Assembly: GCF_038396675.1 (NCBI RefSeq)
Contig: NC_088924.1
Location: 37,037,001-37,101,000 of the forward strand
Direction: 5' to 3'
DNA length: 64,000 bases
Source: Hydra vulgaris
Taxonomy: Eukaryota > Cnidaria > Hydrozoa > Anthoathecata > Hydridae
The notes under the pieces were generated by a model. The model ran no database searches. It had not been told where the DNA came from and saw only the letters and a list, made by a program, of their open reading frames with translations. The position numbers were made by a program, and so were the translations under genes. Below, piece by piece: positions 1 through 10,209 of this stretch (positions are counted from its first letter, which is position 1; every line of letters begins with the position of its first letter).

Positions 1-1440
1 TAAGGGCAGAAATACAAGATCTGAAAATACACAGACAAAAAAAATAAAATTACAGTGAGCAGATTCGTCACTTTAAAGCTAAAAAAAAAAGCTTTGAAAT
101 TAAATGAAAAACATAAGTTAAGGCAACTCAAAACTAAGCATAATGCTGCTGTTTTTTACAAGTAACAGGGTAATTGCTAGTTTGGAGAATAATTTGCTCC
201 AGATTAAGGAGGAAAGAAATGTAATTATGCCAGAAGATGAAAAAACAAATTTATTACAAATAAGAATAATAATTTATAATATGCTGTTGTGTAATATAAC
301 CAACAAGTAACATTCCATATCTTTTGAGCAAAATAGGGCATTATATGGGTGTTATTTTTAATAATATTCCTCATCGAAGTACTGTTGAGCAAAGAGCTCG
401 TGAACTTGGCAGTATTTCAGATTTGCAAGCAGTAGAGTGGGCTATGCATAATAATAATCTTACTCTTGGGTTTGATTAATAGCATTAACTTAACATCTTA
501 AGATAAATGTCTTGTGTTTGCTCTAGATCAGTTATCATGAGAAACAGCATTTGATTATGAAAGTCATATATGCACTTCAATTGATTATATGGCATTTGTT
601 TATTCAGATTTTTACCAAAGTAGCTTTGATGAATGTCATAACTCGATTATTGAAAATATATCTAACACAATGTCAGACAGAGTTGCAGTCAACCATCTTA
701 CTATAAGCAAAGTTTGTGCAACCTGGGGCAAGAATTTGAATGAGCTGAACTGCCATTTGCACCCTCTTGACACAATTGCAGTTTCATGTCGCTTGAGTGT
801 GCAGTTTAATGTTGCTTGAATGTTCTCTTGAGTGTGGGAGTTGTTAGTTATTTGTAAATGATTGAATGGTAGTTAAAATTGTTTCAGCCATGAACAAAAT
901 GAGGTTTATAGATGTCAAAGGTGATCCAAAGAGATTTGTAAATTTTTTAAATGAAAACGATCTACTACGAAGTATTATTCCTAGATATCATGAAAATCGG
1001 CTTCATAGTCTTTTTCATAATTGTTTCATTTTTATCAAGCATTACAGTGAGTTTAAACATTTCCTCACTGTTGGAACAGTAAAATGTAAAATTTTGCAAT
1101 TCTAAGAGAGGCATTTTGTAATAAAACTACAATAAAAGAAATGTGTGGGCTTGCATTGTTTGGAAAACTACTTACTTAGCCTTGAAAAAAAAATTTTATG
1201 TTTTAGGTGAGGATGCAACTTTTGATCATGTTTTTGGTAGCCAGTTAGTGATAAAAAGTTTTGCTAATAATTACAAATAGTAAATCTGATACAGCTGCTC
1301 AGTTTTGCAGAAGAACAGATCTTTTTGGGAATACTCTTGCCCCTAACATTTTAAAATCAATATGTGCTCCATTGCTAACCACTAGCACTCGTATAAGCTT
1401 CATTGATAACCAGCTTAAAAAAATGACTTTGTCTTGAAGC
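1..1440 (+). pseudogene. Decayed gene of an uncharacterised transposon-type family (CHLHPLDT motif)
   Basis: No intact frame, but several short plus-strand stretches read as successive pieces of one protein. About 370-478 gives a piece with STVEQRARELGSISDLQ and NNLTLGFD. 589-819 gives MSDRVAVNH followed by WGKNLNELNCHLHPLD. 866-1105 gives AMNKMRF, KGDPKRFVNFL and IIPRYHENRLHSLFH. I recognise these blocks from long uncharacterised invertebrate proteins that behave as repeated, probably transposon-encoded genes, but I cannot name the superfamily. The first 250 bases look like the degraded coding region of a Lys/Glu-rich coiled coil. Stops and frame changes separate all pieces, and the 5' end lies outside the window. 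Function unknown; pseudogene status is clear. Confidence 0.5.
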
Positions 1441-2393
1441 GACAATATAAAAGGTATTTCTCACTTTCTATTACACTAAAGACACTCTAGACACTAAAGG
1501 AGGTAAGAGGCGCAAAAAGGAGGAACTTGGTAGATATATCTTAATGATGTTGTAAATTTGTTTTTTTAAATGGTTTTTTACTAAATGAACGCTATTTTTT
1601 ATAATTTTTATTAAACTTATCTCATATTAAAAGTTTTAAAAATTAAATTTACTAGCTTCATCCATGTCATTACTGCCATTATTCATCCAGAGTGAAAACC
1701 AAGACCTCCTTGGTAAGTTTTTTACTGTGTTTTAATTTTTGTTTTTCATTTTAATCTTTCGAACACTCATTTAATATTTTTGTTTTAAATATAGACTTGT
1801 CTAGGAGTGATTTCTTTATTTGGCGCCAAAGCCACCCTGGGCCTAAATCAAAAAAGGCCTTCCGCATATGGGCCTGATGATGGAAGAGGGGTGGCAGAGG
1901 TTTCAGGAATGTAGTTATTAACAACTATAAATATACTTATTAATAAGTTTACATAGATTCACTTAGCTGAATCTATACACACTTCTTGATAGGTGTATGT
2001 ATAGTGTGTATGTATATATTTATTAAGTTGATACTTGTATATAATCTTTTTGTATAATAATTTTTGTATATTAATTTTTGTATATAGTTAAGTTTGATTT
2101 TATTATGAAAATTTTGTGTTTTATATAAATACTATTTATTATTACAAAAACATAATATTTAAGTTTTAACCCACCCTACCCAAGGTGTGAGAGGTGTAGA
2201 GCTTCCAAATAATATCCTCTTGCACCCTTTTCACACATTTATCCCTAAAACCTTTCTTTCTTTTGATACTAAATTGCATGCATTTTTATATGAAGATACA
2301 AAGTAATAATCTTGATACTGGGTCAGAGGGTGCGCCCGAAGCCAAAAGTACTTCTAGCCTATCAACCTAAAGTATCCAAATCATATTTGATGG
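1441..2393. other. Intergenic, no gene seen
   Basis: AT-rich sequence with scattered stops in all frames. The segment around 2250-2300 (gatactaaattgcatgcatt) resembles the one around 4277-4296 (gataccaagttgtatgtatt), on the other side of the hAT insertion. This suggests an older repeat in which the hAT landed. Nothing else is supported. Confidence 0.4.
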
Positions 2394-2401
2394 TACCCTG
2401 T

Positions 2402-4100
2402 CAGCGGCGGTTTTAAGCACAGGCAAAGCAGGCATTTGCCGGTGGCCTCGCGCTCAGGTGGCCTCGCATTTTTTTTCTTAGTACAAGTAATATAAAAAAA
2501 TTTTCTTAGTACAATAAATATAAACAACGAAACTCATTTATTAAAATTCAATATAATGTATGCGTACAGTATTTTTATAAACAGTATTTTTATAAATCTA
2601 TTATTATGTATGTAGCAATTTTTTTTTGCGTTATACATAATGCCTGGCAACCATATGAAAGAGTATGCGATTTCTAGTCTCATATACATTGACAATGACT
2701 GTGACAAATATATCTTTGCCCATATACACCTACACGTCTAAAAGGCTTTTTCCATTCTTCTATCTGAATGACTTTTTGTTTGTTTGTTTATTTATTTTAT
2801 ATAATATTGTCTTTACATTTTTACTGTTGCACAAGACATAATCTGAGCAGTGATGGGATGTTAAGCTGGTTCCGGGTATTTGTTGTAGCGGTTTCTCTTT
2901 GAGCCATAGATCAGTGTTTATTCCATGTATAGGTGTTTTATCCATTGTGGATTCGATGAAGTATGGCTACATTTGCTAACAGTTATTGACAATAGTCCCA
3001 TAAGCGGGGCTTATGGGACAATTGAATGGGATTATGGGACCTCCCTGGGAATATCCTTGGTGAGTTAGTGAAGTCTAAAGTTGGAGACTCTCCTTGCATT
3101 GCTGTTAAAGCCATCTTGCGTTCTTTGATTTACGACTGGCACTTCCCTTATTACTGTTGTGGCTTTTATATTCACTCCTTACGCTGGCTTTTGATTAGAC
3201 TCGACGTTATAGAACTTACAACAAAGACTGATTTTTCTTTTATTAATTTATCACATTTACATACTATTTTTATTATTTTACATTAATGTTTTCATGAGGA
3301 CGCTTGTTCCTTCCTTCTGACTTTGAGTCTTTATGCATTTTATGAGTTGAGTTCTTTATGTACATTTTAATATACAAAATCCTGGTACGTTTTTGGTTTT
3401 ATATTGAAAAGATTTGTTGTTTCTGTAGTATTACATTTGTTTGACGTCGCTATGCCATTTTTGTTTTTGTGAGCACTTTAATGTCTTCATTAATGATCTT
3501 TTTATTTTTCCTGACAACAATTTTGTTTTTAGTTTCTCGTTTGTTATAGTTTGTTATATTGCTATAGCTATAGTATGATTGTTGTTGGTATAAAAAATGT
3601 TGTGTTATGATTGTGTGCGAGTTACAATTTTTCGGTATAATGTAAGTAATGAATGATGTAAAAAACCAAATTAAAAACTCATAAAAACTTTCAAATTAAA
3701 ACTCATAAAAAACTATTTACGTTCCACTATGGGTCAAGACCGCTTATCTGCATAAGCTTTAATTTCCATTGAAAATAAAATAAGTCGGTCCTTGGACCGT
3801 TCTGATTTAATTGATGAGTTTGCGTCTTTAAAAGTCAGAAAGGTTAAGTTTTAAGTCAATGTAATCGATCCTCCTAAAATCTGCGAAAAAAATAAATGGT
3901 ATCGCATTTTGAGTAGTCTTATTAGTGCGTCCTCATCCAAAATAAAAAAAATACTTAATGTACATTTAAAACCTATGTGCGTTTTTTGCTTCGTTACGTT
4001 CTAATAAATATCCAAAACACAATAGAGCACAAGAATTAAAAACTTAACTAATATAATAGGAAACTTGTCTATGGCCTCGCATATGGTAAATCCGCCACTG
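2402..4100 (+). mobile_element. hAT element, internally deleted, with perfect 8-bp target duplication
   Basis: The left end starts CAGCGGCGGTTTTA and the right end, reverse-complemented, reads CAGTGGCGGATTTA, so the terminal inverted repeat is about 14 bp with two mismatches. Immediately outside, TACCCTGT occurs at 2394-2401 and again at 4101-4108: an exact 8-bp duplication, the hallmark of hAT insertion. CAGTGGCGGATTTACC-type ends are known from hAT elements with ZMYM1/TTF-finger transposases. A remnant of the hAT C-terminus at 3729-3854 agrees with this. At 1.7 kb it is too short for an autonomous copy, so it looks like a deletion derivative or an old non-autonomous copy. Confidence 0.85.
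3729..3854 (+). pseudogene. C-terminal remnant of hAT (ZMYM1-like) transposase
   Basis: Translating from 3729 gives MGQDRLSA, one stop (TAA), then ALISIENKISRSLDRSD, LIDEFASLKVRKV and a terminal stop. This matches the end of TTF-finger/ZMYM1-type hAT transposases, where an RLS-LALLSIE block after the dimerisation domain is followed by a Lys/Arg-rich FA-KARR tail. Only about 40 codons survive. The DDE core and N-terminal finger are absent from the 1.3 kb upstream inside the element. The single internal TAA would need one base change from a Leu codon. It is a non-functional fragment. Confidence 0.55.
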
Positions 4101-4538
4101 TACCCTGTTAGAATATATTAAAAAAATGCAAATAAAAATTATGAACTTCAATTAAATAATAATATTTTCTTTAAAAAATCTACATTTTTCAATATAATAA
4201 AGAGTTTTGTAGATGCCCCTCTAGCGCCCATTGTACACCCTTTGTATATATTGCTCTTTGTTAGACCTATGTTTTGATACCAAGTTGTATGTATTTCGAT
4301 AAGAATTGACCAAGTTATGACGTTTTAAGTTAAAAAACCCTCAAATCTGATCACAGTTTCTTCAAGAAATCCATATATCAAAAATTCGGTACTCAAAATG
4401 CTATAACTTTTTGTAGAATTGTTCAATTTTGATAAATTTTTCACCTATAAAATACTGAATTAAAAACCTTTCTAATGATATATAACAATCTAGCGTTTGA
4501 TTAATTAAAAAATTTCATGTCACGTACCAATATATATA

Positions 4539-4689
<151 letters not shown>

Positions 4690-4851
4690 TATAAATATAT
4701 AAACAAAAGTCTTAAAAGATATTTATAAAAATTTTATACTTGTTTCAACAAAAGATATATCTTGTTATCAATAAATTTATTTATTGATAACAAGATATTT
4801 ATTTATACGGTGTTACATATATGTATATATATATACATATATACTATATGC

Positions 4852-4904
<53 letters not shown>

Positions 4905-5298
4905 TATAGATATATAGATAGATAGATATAATATAGATTTTTAAACATTTGTCTGCATGATCCATTATTTTAAATTCTTATGTAAAGGGTTTGAGTGGGG
5001 TATACTCTGCATGCTTCATAAACCTATTGAAAAGTATGTGCAATACTCTGTTAGATGAGGTTTTGTCCTTTTTAAAAAGAAGATTACCAATGAGATTTCC
5101 AGCTACTCTACAGTATTTCTAAAAAAACCTTTTTTTAATGACGTGAAATTGATGACAATCTATTATGCTCTAAGTTAGGTACACTTTATTGTAAAATATG
5201 TTATTAATTTACATAATATTTAACAATAATATAATATAAATAATATATAGTATAATTACAATAGTATATTTAATATATAACAAAATATTTTAAAACAA

Positions 5299-5319
5299 AT
5301 ATATATATATATATATATA

Positions 5320-5414
<95 letters not shown>
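5299..5414. repeat. (AT)n microsatellite hosting the mariner insertion
   Basis: Interrupted AT dinucleotide tract ending directly at the mariner left end; AT repeats resume after the right end (6705-6718). Mariner inserts at TA, so this tract is a natural target. Confidence 0.9.
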
Positions 5415-5415
<1 letters not shown>

Positions 5416-5416
<1 letters not shown>

Positions 5417-6704
5417 TAGTTAACCAAAAAAGTTCGTGCGGTTTTTGGTAATTGAATTGTTTTTAGCATTTTTTACAACACCCACATTGCACAAGGCAAG
5501 TAGCTTTGTTGCGTAATAGAACGCGTGTGTCACGCGCAGTTGCTGCATATATAGTGTAGGCTTGTAACGAGCTTACAGGAAAGGTTTTGTGTAAAGAAAG
5601 GATGGCAACCCAACCAACGATTATTCGATCTTGCTTACTTTACTGGTTCAAACTTGGAAGGAATGCAACACAAGCGGCCAAAAACATTTGCACAGCATTT
5701 GGAGAAGGTACAGTAAGTGAACGCACAGCACAGAAGTGGTTTCAGCGATTCTCTTCGGGAGATGAGTCTATCGAAGACCTGCCGCGTTCTAGACGCCCAT
5801 TGTTGGTTGATGAGGATGAACTGAAGGACGCTGTCGAGTCTGACTCCAGCCAAACTTGCCAAGAACTTGCAGTGAGGTTTGCTGTGAGTGTTGAAACCAT
5901 CCGCCTGCATCTGCATGCGATTGGGAAAGCGTGGAAGCTGAGTCGGTGGGTTCCGCACAAGCTGTCGATCGACAACAAGAAGCAACGGCTTACGATCTGC
6001 ACATCACTCTTATCACGCCACAATGTTGAGCCTTTTCTTGATCGTTTATTGACATGCGACGAAAAATGGATTGTGTACAACAATACCAAGCGTTGCTACC
6101 ATTGGTTGTCCCCCGATGACCCCATCCCAAAGACACCCAAGCCCAATCTCCACGAGCGGAAGGTTTTGCTCTGCATTTGGTGGACTACAGCTGGTGTGGT
6201 GCATTACGAGCTGCTCCCAACAGGCCAAACCATTACTGGACTGGTCTACTCAGCACAGCTGCAACGAGTTCACGACCTGTTGCTTGTAAAGCAGCCTGCA
6301 CTGGTGCACAGGAGAGGAGTTCTGCTTCTCCACGACAACGCGAGACCGCACACCGCTCGCGTGACTCAGGACAAGCTCCAAAGCCTTGGTTGGGAGAGTT
6401 TGCCTCATCCACCATCCTCGCCAGACCTCTCCCCTACTGATTTCCATTTTTTCCTTTCCCTGGGAAATCATTTAAAAGGACAGCAGTTCCGAGACCAGGA
6501 CACGGTTGAAATGGAGTTGAAAGCTTTTATAGACTCAAAGGACCGAGAATTTTTTAGAAGTGGAATAAATAAGCTTGTTTTACGTTGGGAAAAGGTTTTA
6601 GATGCTAATGGTGACTATTTTGATGAATAAATGTACTTACTTTTGTCGTTTTGTGTGTTTTTATTATATACGGAAAAACCGCACGAACTTTTTTGGTTAC
6701 CTGA
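5416..6704 (+). mobile_element. Full-length mariner element
   Basis: A 1,289-bp element. Left end TTAGTTAACCAAAAAAGTTC and right end (reverse complement) TCAGGTAACCAAAAAAGTTC agree over 31 positions with two mismatches, continuing GTGCGGTTTTT. Length and terminal style match mariner (about 1.3 kb, about 30-bp repeats). The right flank begins TA. The left flanking dinucleotide is CA rather than TA, so the TA duplication is imperfect or mutated. It encloses one intact transposase ORF with no intron. Near-identical ends plus an open frame suggest a fairly recent insertion. Confidence 0.93.
5602..6630 (+). CDS. Mariner transposase, apparently intact
   Basis: Cut-and-paste transposase acting in the nucleus on its own terminal repeats. 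The ATG at 5602 is chosen (342 codons); the frame is open further upstream only through a TTG. Numbering from this ATG, residues about 5-55 and 70-120 look like the paired helix-turn-helix DNA-binding region, ending in the linker motif WVPHKL (mariner consensus WVPHEL). Catalytic residues are D153 (LLTCDEKW), D245 (LLHDNARPH) and D280 (SPDLSPTD), with exactly 34 residues between the last two, the DD34D signature of mariner. Length is normal for the family (about 345). G+C is visibly higher than in the surroundings, as expected for a transferred, young element. No stop or frameshift is seen; activity is not proven. Confidence 0.93.
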   Translation: MATQPTIIRSCLLYWFKLGRNATQAAKNICTAFGEGTVSERTAQKWFQRFSSGDESIEDLPRSRRPLLVDEDELKDAVESDSSQTCQELAVRFAVSVETIRLHLHAIGKAWKLSRWVPHKLSIDNKKQRLTICTSLLSRHNVEPFLDRLLTCDEKWIVYNNTKRCYHWLSPDDPIPKTPKPNLHERKVLLCIWWTTAGVVHYELLPTGQTITGLVYSAQLQRVHDLLLVKQPALVHRRGVLLLHDNARPHTARVTQDKLQSLGWESLPHPPSSPDLSPTDFHFFLSLGNHLKGQQFRDQDTVEMELKAFIDSKDREFFRSGINKLVLRWEKVLDANGDYFDE

Positions 6705-7319
6705 TATATATATATATGATTTATATATGATTTATATAAACTCATAATAATATATATTTACTCGGCATATATATAGGAAGCAGCACGAATATTTAAATAC
6801 TTATATATTTAAATACGTACATATTTTGTAGACATTTTTTCATATTTTCATACTCTTATATTTTTAATTTTTATAGCTATGGAAAAATGGTAATGAAACC
6901 TTTTTATCATTCTAAAATTATGGTGAGTTAAAAATGCGTTTTTTATTGTAAAATATTTGTTATTAAGTTATTGAATTACATTACTATTATTATAAATTTC
7001 GTTATAGATACAGTTATGGTCATAAAAGATCAAGACAAATCCTATGGGTGCAATTATTTTACTGGCACCTGCGAAATTACCAAAAGTACTGACCATCGCT
7101 ATTTATTGTATTTTTCTAAATGTTTTAGTTAAACAACTTAACACTTTATTATTTGTTATTTTTATTATTGTTTTATAAATAAGCGTCCTCGTTGCTAAGG
7201 CGACTAGTTAAATTAGATTTGTAGGGTTATTTTTTCAAGGATTATTTATGTTTAAGTAAAAATAGAATATTATGTCCATCCGCTTGTATGAATGTGGAAA
7301 AGTCAACATGTTAAGCTGT
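6705..7319. other. Intergenic, no gene seen
   Basis: AT-rich spacer after the mariner, starting with short TATA repeats. No supported coding or RNA feature. Confidence 0.4.
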
Positions 7320-9165
7320 CATCGAGCATGTAGATGAATTTTACGGCCGATTTATTTTATGAGCCAGTAACATATTCGGTACCATCATCAAACCATTTCA
7401 CGTTTGGAAAATTAAAATCACCACAGATAAGTGTTGAACTAAACTTTTTAAAGTCAGCAAGTAGCTTTGTCTTGTTGATACTTTTTCTAATTATAATATC
7501 AGTTGACAGATCATTTGTGTATCTTGAGATAGACGGTGGTTGGTATAAACAGCCTATAAACTGCTTTCATTGCTTATGCTTATCAAACGCCAAGTTTACT
7601 AGCAGTTTGTGTCTATTAGTTCTTTTTAATCAGTTTTAACAAGAAGGAGGTCTTTGCTAATGTTAATTGCAATTTCTCCATGATAACCTTCTCTATCTTT
7701 AATGAAGACTTAATAACCTTCCAGCTGCGGAACGGATCGGCTCGTGAACGATGTTTCACTTACAAAAATCATGTGCGGGCAGTTAACCAAGACATATGCT
7801 GTGAGTTCGTTAAGTTTGTTTGCGTTTAGCAAAGTTGCATTAGTGTATACACATCTTATACGCTTATCATTTATTTGATGATTTAGGGCGTTGTATTTTT
7901 CTGCTATCAAGTTATTAATAGGTACTTGCTACTTGTTGTTGCAATCAGGTTGATATTGGATGACAAAGTTGCGACTTAGTTTGGCAAACTGAGATGTTGG
8001 GCGTTGATTAATAATATAGTTGAGTTGTTAACAGAAGACAAAATTGTGGCACTGTTTGGAAAATCTAGTTGGTGACTGTGTTTGATATTCGTTGCTGCGT
8101 TTATGTTGTTATTTAATGACAAAGTTGCTGCACAATTAGGCAGGTCGTGTTGTGGATGTTGGAAGTTGTTTATTGCTGCAATTGAGTTGTTCATTGGCCA
8201 GGAGTTTGCAACGAGTATTTTCTTTTTTAGATGTCAATGAGCCCGCAACATTTTTTAATGTTCGCTTCTTTTGATATAAATTTGATTGGTCTTTTTTGTG
8301 AGGCACCCAGACGAGTACACCATTGCATATCCCACAGTTGTAGCGCTTTCTATTTCTTCTTTTTTTGTATCTCACAGATTTTTCGATTTCTAGTTTGACG
8401 TGAGTTTGCTGTTGCGTAAAGTACGTTCTATTCTAAGTCGCTTTTCTACGTTACAGTTGTCTTTGTTTTACCTCTATTGATGTATACGTTGTCGCAGCCA
8501 TCCTTTGCTCTAAGGTTATTACCTCTTTTAAAAATTAGATTTGGTTGTCGTTGTTGTCAATTACTATTATTGTTAATGGGGGAAGTTTTGTTGCATTTGT
8601 CATTTGTCATTTTTGTGCCTGCTTGTAGCATTCATTGCTTAGTTTGATGAGTCTAATTGCTGCTATTTTTTTATTCTGCGTATACTTTCGATGATTTCTT
8701 TTTTTAAGTCCGAGGGTAACTTTCAGTGGTTTAATGTTTTCTTTATCTTTTTTTTTTCTTTCTTCTAGATCTTCTGAATCGCATTCTTTAACTTCGGTTA
8801 CGGTTACAATACGTTCAATTTTTCCTCTTTTGTTCAGTTCTTGAGTAACATGTACAATAATAGCTTTATCGCTATCTATCATCTTTGTGTCGCTTTTTAA
8901 ATTTTCGCTAAAGTGACTGGGTTTGTTACTCCACTACTTGATGGCTCCACTTGTTTAGGGACGGCAAATATTCTTTTTCAAAATCAACTTCTTTTTGTTT
9001 TAAAGCTGCAATCGTCTCTTCGTTTTTTGTTATGTGGACTTTTAAGAAGCTGATCTCATTACCAAAGTTCAGCATATCAATCAAAAATTGAGTTTTTTTG
9101 ACTTTGGTAAGAGTTTGATCAAGCTTGATTTGATAGTTTCAAAATATCTGCATCTATTGACGCCA
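7320..9165 (-). pseudogene. 5' half of a CR1/L2-type LINE (ORF1 and endonuclease), degraded
   Basis: Minus strand, reading from about 9163 downward. ATG-GCG-TCA starts an ORF1-like frame (ILKLSNQ). After a stop and frameshift come FLIDMLNFGNEISFLKVHI and a coiled-coil-like stretch, then a Lys/Glu-rich piece (8607-8882). Further on, 7710-7910 encodes the start of an APE endonuclease (RIRCVYTNA, LNELTAYV, IFVSETSF). About 7380-7560 gives GCLYQPPS and the catalytic-loop motif CGDFNFPNVKW. After that the match stops and no reverse transcriptase follows. Many stops and frame changes. LINE copies usually lose their 5' end; here the 5' half survives and the 3' half is missing, so a later deletion or rearrangement is likely. 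Confidence 0.6.
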
Positions 9166-9169
9166 TAGT

Positions 9170-10050
9170 TCTGCATTTTTATGGGGTTGCTGTTTCAAAG
9201 TTATCTCATCTAAAGTTGTTATCAGTAATTACATTATGTATGTAATGAGATATTATATTATGAGTTGATAAATCTTTTTAATGCAAATAGAACTGTTAGT
9301 TTTTTGTGTTTTTTTCCTTTATGTATTTTTTATAATAGTATTTTATTTAAGTGCATTTTATAAATTTAATAAATTCTTATGCTTTTTTTTTTTCTTGATA
9401 AAACGTTGTGTTTTATATATATTTCTTTTAAAAAATACTATTCAATGATGTGTAGCGACAAACCCCACTCCCTTCTTCCCGCAAAATTATAATCCGGATA
9501 CATAAATTGCTTTTGCTTCAACAGCAAATAGACGTAAACAAACGGTCTTGAAACGTCGTTGCCCTTAAATGTGTTTTAATTCTTTTTAACTTGATGAAAA
9601 ATCTTTTTGTAGTTGCCATGCTAACGGGTAATGTCAAATTTAGTAATAAGTGTTAGTATATCTACCATAACATATTGTGATACAAGTTGCTCATTCAAAA
9701 ATTTATTTGTAATATTACAATTGTAATAATCGGGCACGGAATATTTTCTCCTAAAACCCTAACTTTATAACTGCCCCAAACCAAAATTTTATTCGATGCA
9801 ACATCACTCCTCCGAATTTTCTTTCTAAATCAGTCGATGTACGTACAAAAACTTATCCGTATTTTCGCACTTTATTCCAGCACTTACCAGTTAAAAGATC
9901 ACGCATTTTACCAATGCCCTGAAATTTTTAACATTTGAACAAATCTGAAATACTGTGTACATCTTTAATCTCCGTTTTGAATTTTTTCTTTCCTTTGAGA
10001 AAAAGACGTTCGCTAACTGCAAAGTAAAAAAAATATAGTTAAATAAAAGC
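9170..10050. other. No clear gene
   Basis: About 9440-9960 has slightly higher complexity. On the minus strand it reads weakly like a Tc1-type transposase (a VWG-type block), but stops are frequent and I do not call it. Confidence 0.3.
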
Positions 10051-10205
10051 AGCCCTGGCGCAGTGGTTAAAGTTCTGGCTCAGAACCCAAAGATCCCGAG
10101 TTCTACTTCCCTGCACAACTGGGCGCAATATAGTTGCACTTAATCAGAGTATATGCTTGAAATGTGTTGAATCATTACGATCGGCATAAAAAGTTCATAA
10201 AATGA
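10051..10205 (+). repeat. tRNA-derived SINE-like sequence
   Basis: Contains an A-box-like stretch (CTGGCGCAGTGGTTAA) followed 45-50 bases later by a degenerate B-box (CGAGTTCTACTTCC). An unrelated tail follows. Spacing fits a pol III internal promoter, but the T-stem does not pair, so this is a SINE head or tRNA relic rather than a gene. It shares the GGCGCAGTGGTTA core with the SINEs at 32886 and 41141. Confidence 0.5.
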
Positions 10206-10209
10206 TTTT

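Noticed and set aside
5635..6471. Minus-strand and other-frame ORFs over the mariner
   Set aside because: They overlap the well-supported transposase and arise from its codon structure.
9420..9960. Tc1-type transposase on the minus strand
   Set aside because: Only weak VWG-like and Lys-rich blocks amid many stops; no terminal repeats found.
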